64,000 bases of DNA from Paramecium sonneborni (Eukaryota; Ciliophora; Oligohymenophorea; Peniculida; Parameciidae), in contig CAJJDN010000116.1 of NCBI GenBank assembly GCA_905182985.1, positions 19,323 to 83,322 on the forward strand, read 5' to 3'. The stretch's first letter is position 1; every line of letters starts with the position of its first letter. The notes beneath the pieces are model-generated. The model was not told the DNA's origin, made no database searches, and saw only the letters and a program-made list of their open reading frames with translations. The translations under genes were made by a program, and so were the position numbers. Below are positions 63,792 through 64,000 of this stretch, piece after piece.

Positions 63792-64000
63792 TCAAATACT
63801 AATTATTTTGTTTATCTATTACATTATTTTATTATAAAAAACACAATATTTTAATTATTAAGTTTCATTATTATTTATAATAACTGTTTTTATTAATACA
63901 ATTTCTATTTCTATAGAGCTCTTTAATAAAATATTTATTTTATCTTTTAATTGAAAAATCTAATAATAATATAATTATATTAAGAAAAAATTTTATATAA
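63792..64000. other. window end, no gene seen
   Basis: A+T-rich sequence after the DHHC gene. Confidence 0.4.

Overview
The window is protein-coding nuclear DNA from a ciliate, most likely the macronuclear genome of a Paramecium species. TAA and TAG occur in-frame throughout every recognisable gene (read as glutamine) and only TGA ends genes. Introns are tiny (about 18-37 nt, GTA...TAG or AAG). Base composition is very A+T rich, intergenic gaps are often under 100 bp, and there is a trichocyst matrix protein gene. The species cannot be fixed from sequence alone. All coordinates below use the ciliate code (TGA stop); reading with the standard code breaks every gene.

Layout. 1-13.5 kb: 3' part of a MYCBP2/PHR-type RING ubiquitin ligase, a coiled-coil protein, a leucine-rich-repeat gene, an ankyrin-AGC kinase fusion, a kinesin-13, a large Q/E-rich coiled-coil protein with an A9-like start, and two small genes. 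14.7-19.5 kb: coiled-coil protein with a 21-bp tandem repeat, a TMEM135-like membrane protein, an acidic protein, and a Cys-rich secreted or GPI-anchored protein. 21.2-35.6 kb: TMEM245/AI-2E-type membrane protein, small orphan, HIT hydrolase, PAP2 phosphatase, Ada-like zinc protein, RING-SPRY protein, protein kinase relic, secreted acidic protein, trichocyst matrix protein, WD40 protein, Mei2-like RRM protein. 35.7-51.6 kb: TFIP11-like G-patch splicing factor, two tandem Myb paralogues, two-TM protein, basic orphan, B-box/WD-like protein, Kelch protein, HMG-box protein, MORN protein, orphan. 52-64 kb: cyclic-nucleotide-binding membrane protein, sorting nexin, tRNA-Arg(CCG), DEAD-box RNA helicase, three unassigned genes, and a DHHC palmitoyltransferase with a disrupted zinc-finger motif.

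The genes form no operon; they are an ordinary mix of cytoskeletal, trafficking, signalling, splicing and membrane functions on both strands. The most important structural point is technical. Three perfect-looking direct duplications of 1.14-1.28 kb each flank a single N (23633, 33749, 45531). They look like unmerged contig overlaps and not biology, and they truncate or double seven gene models. Intron positions were assigned by eye from frame continuity and protein-family fit; several genes have joints I could not resolve, and these are marked.
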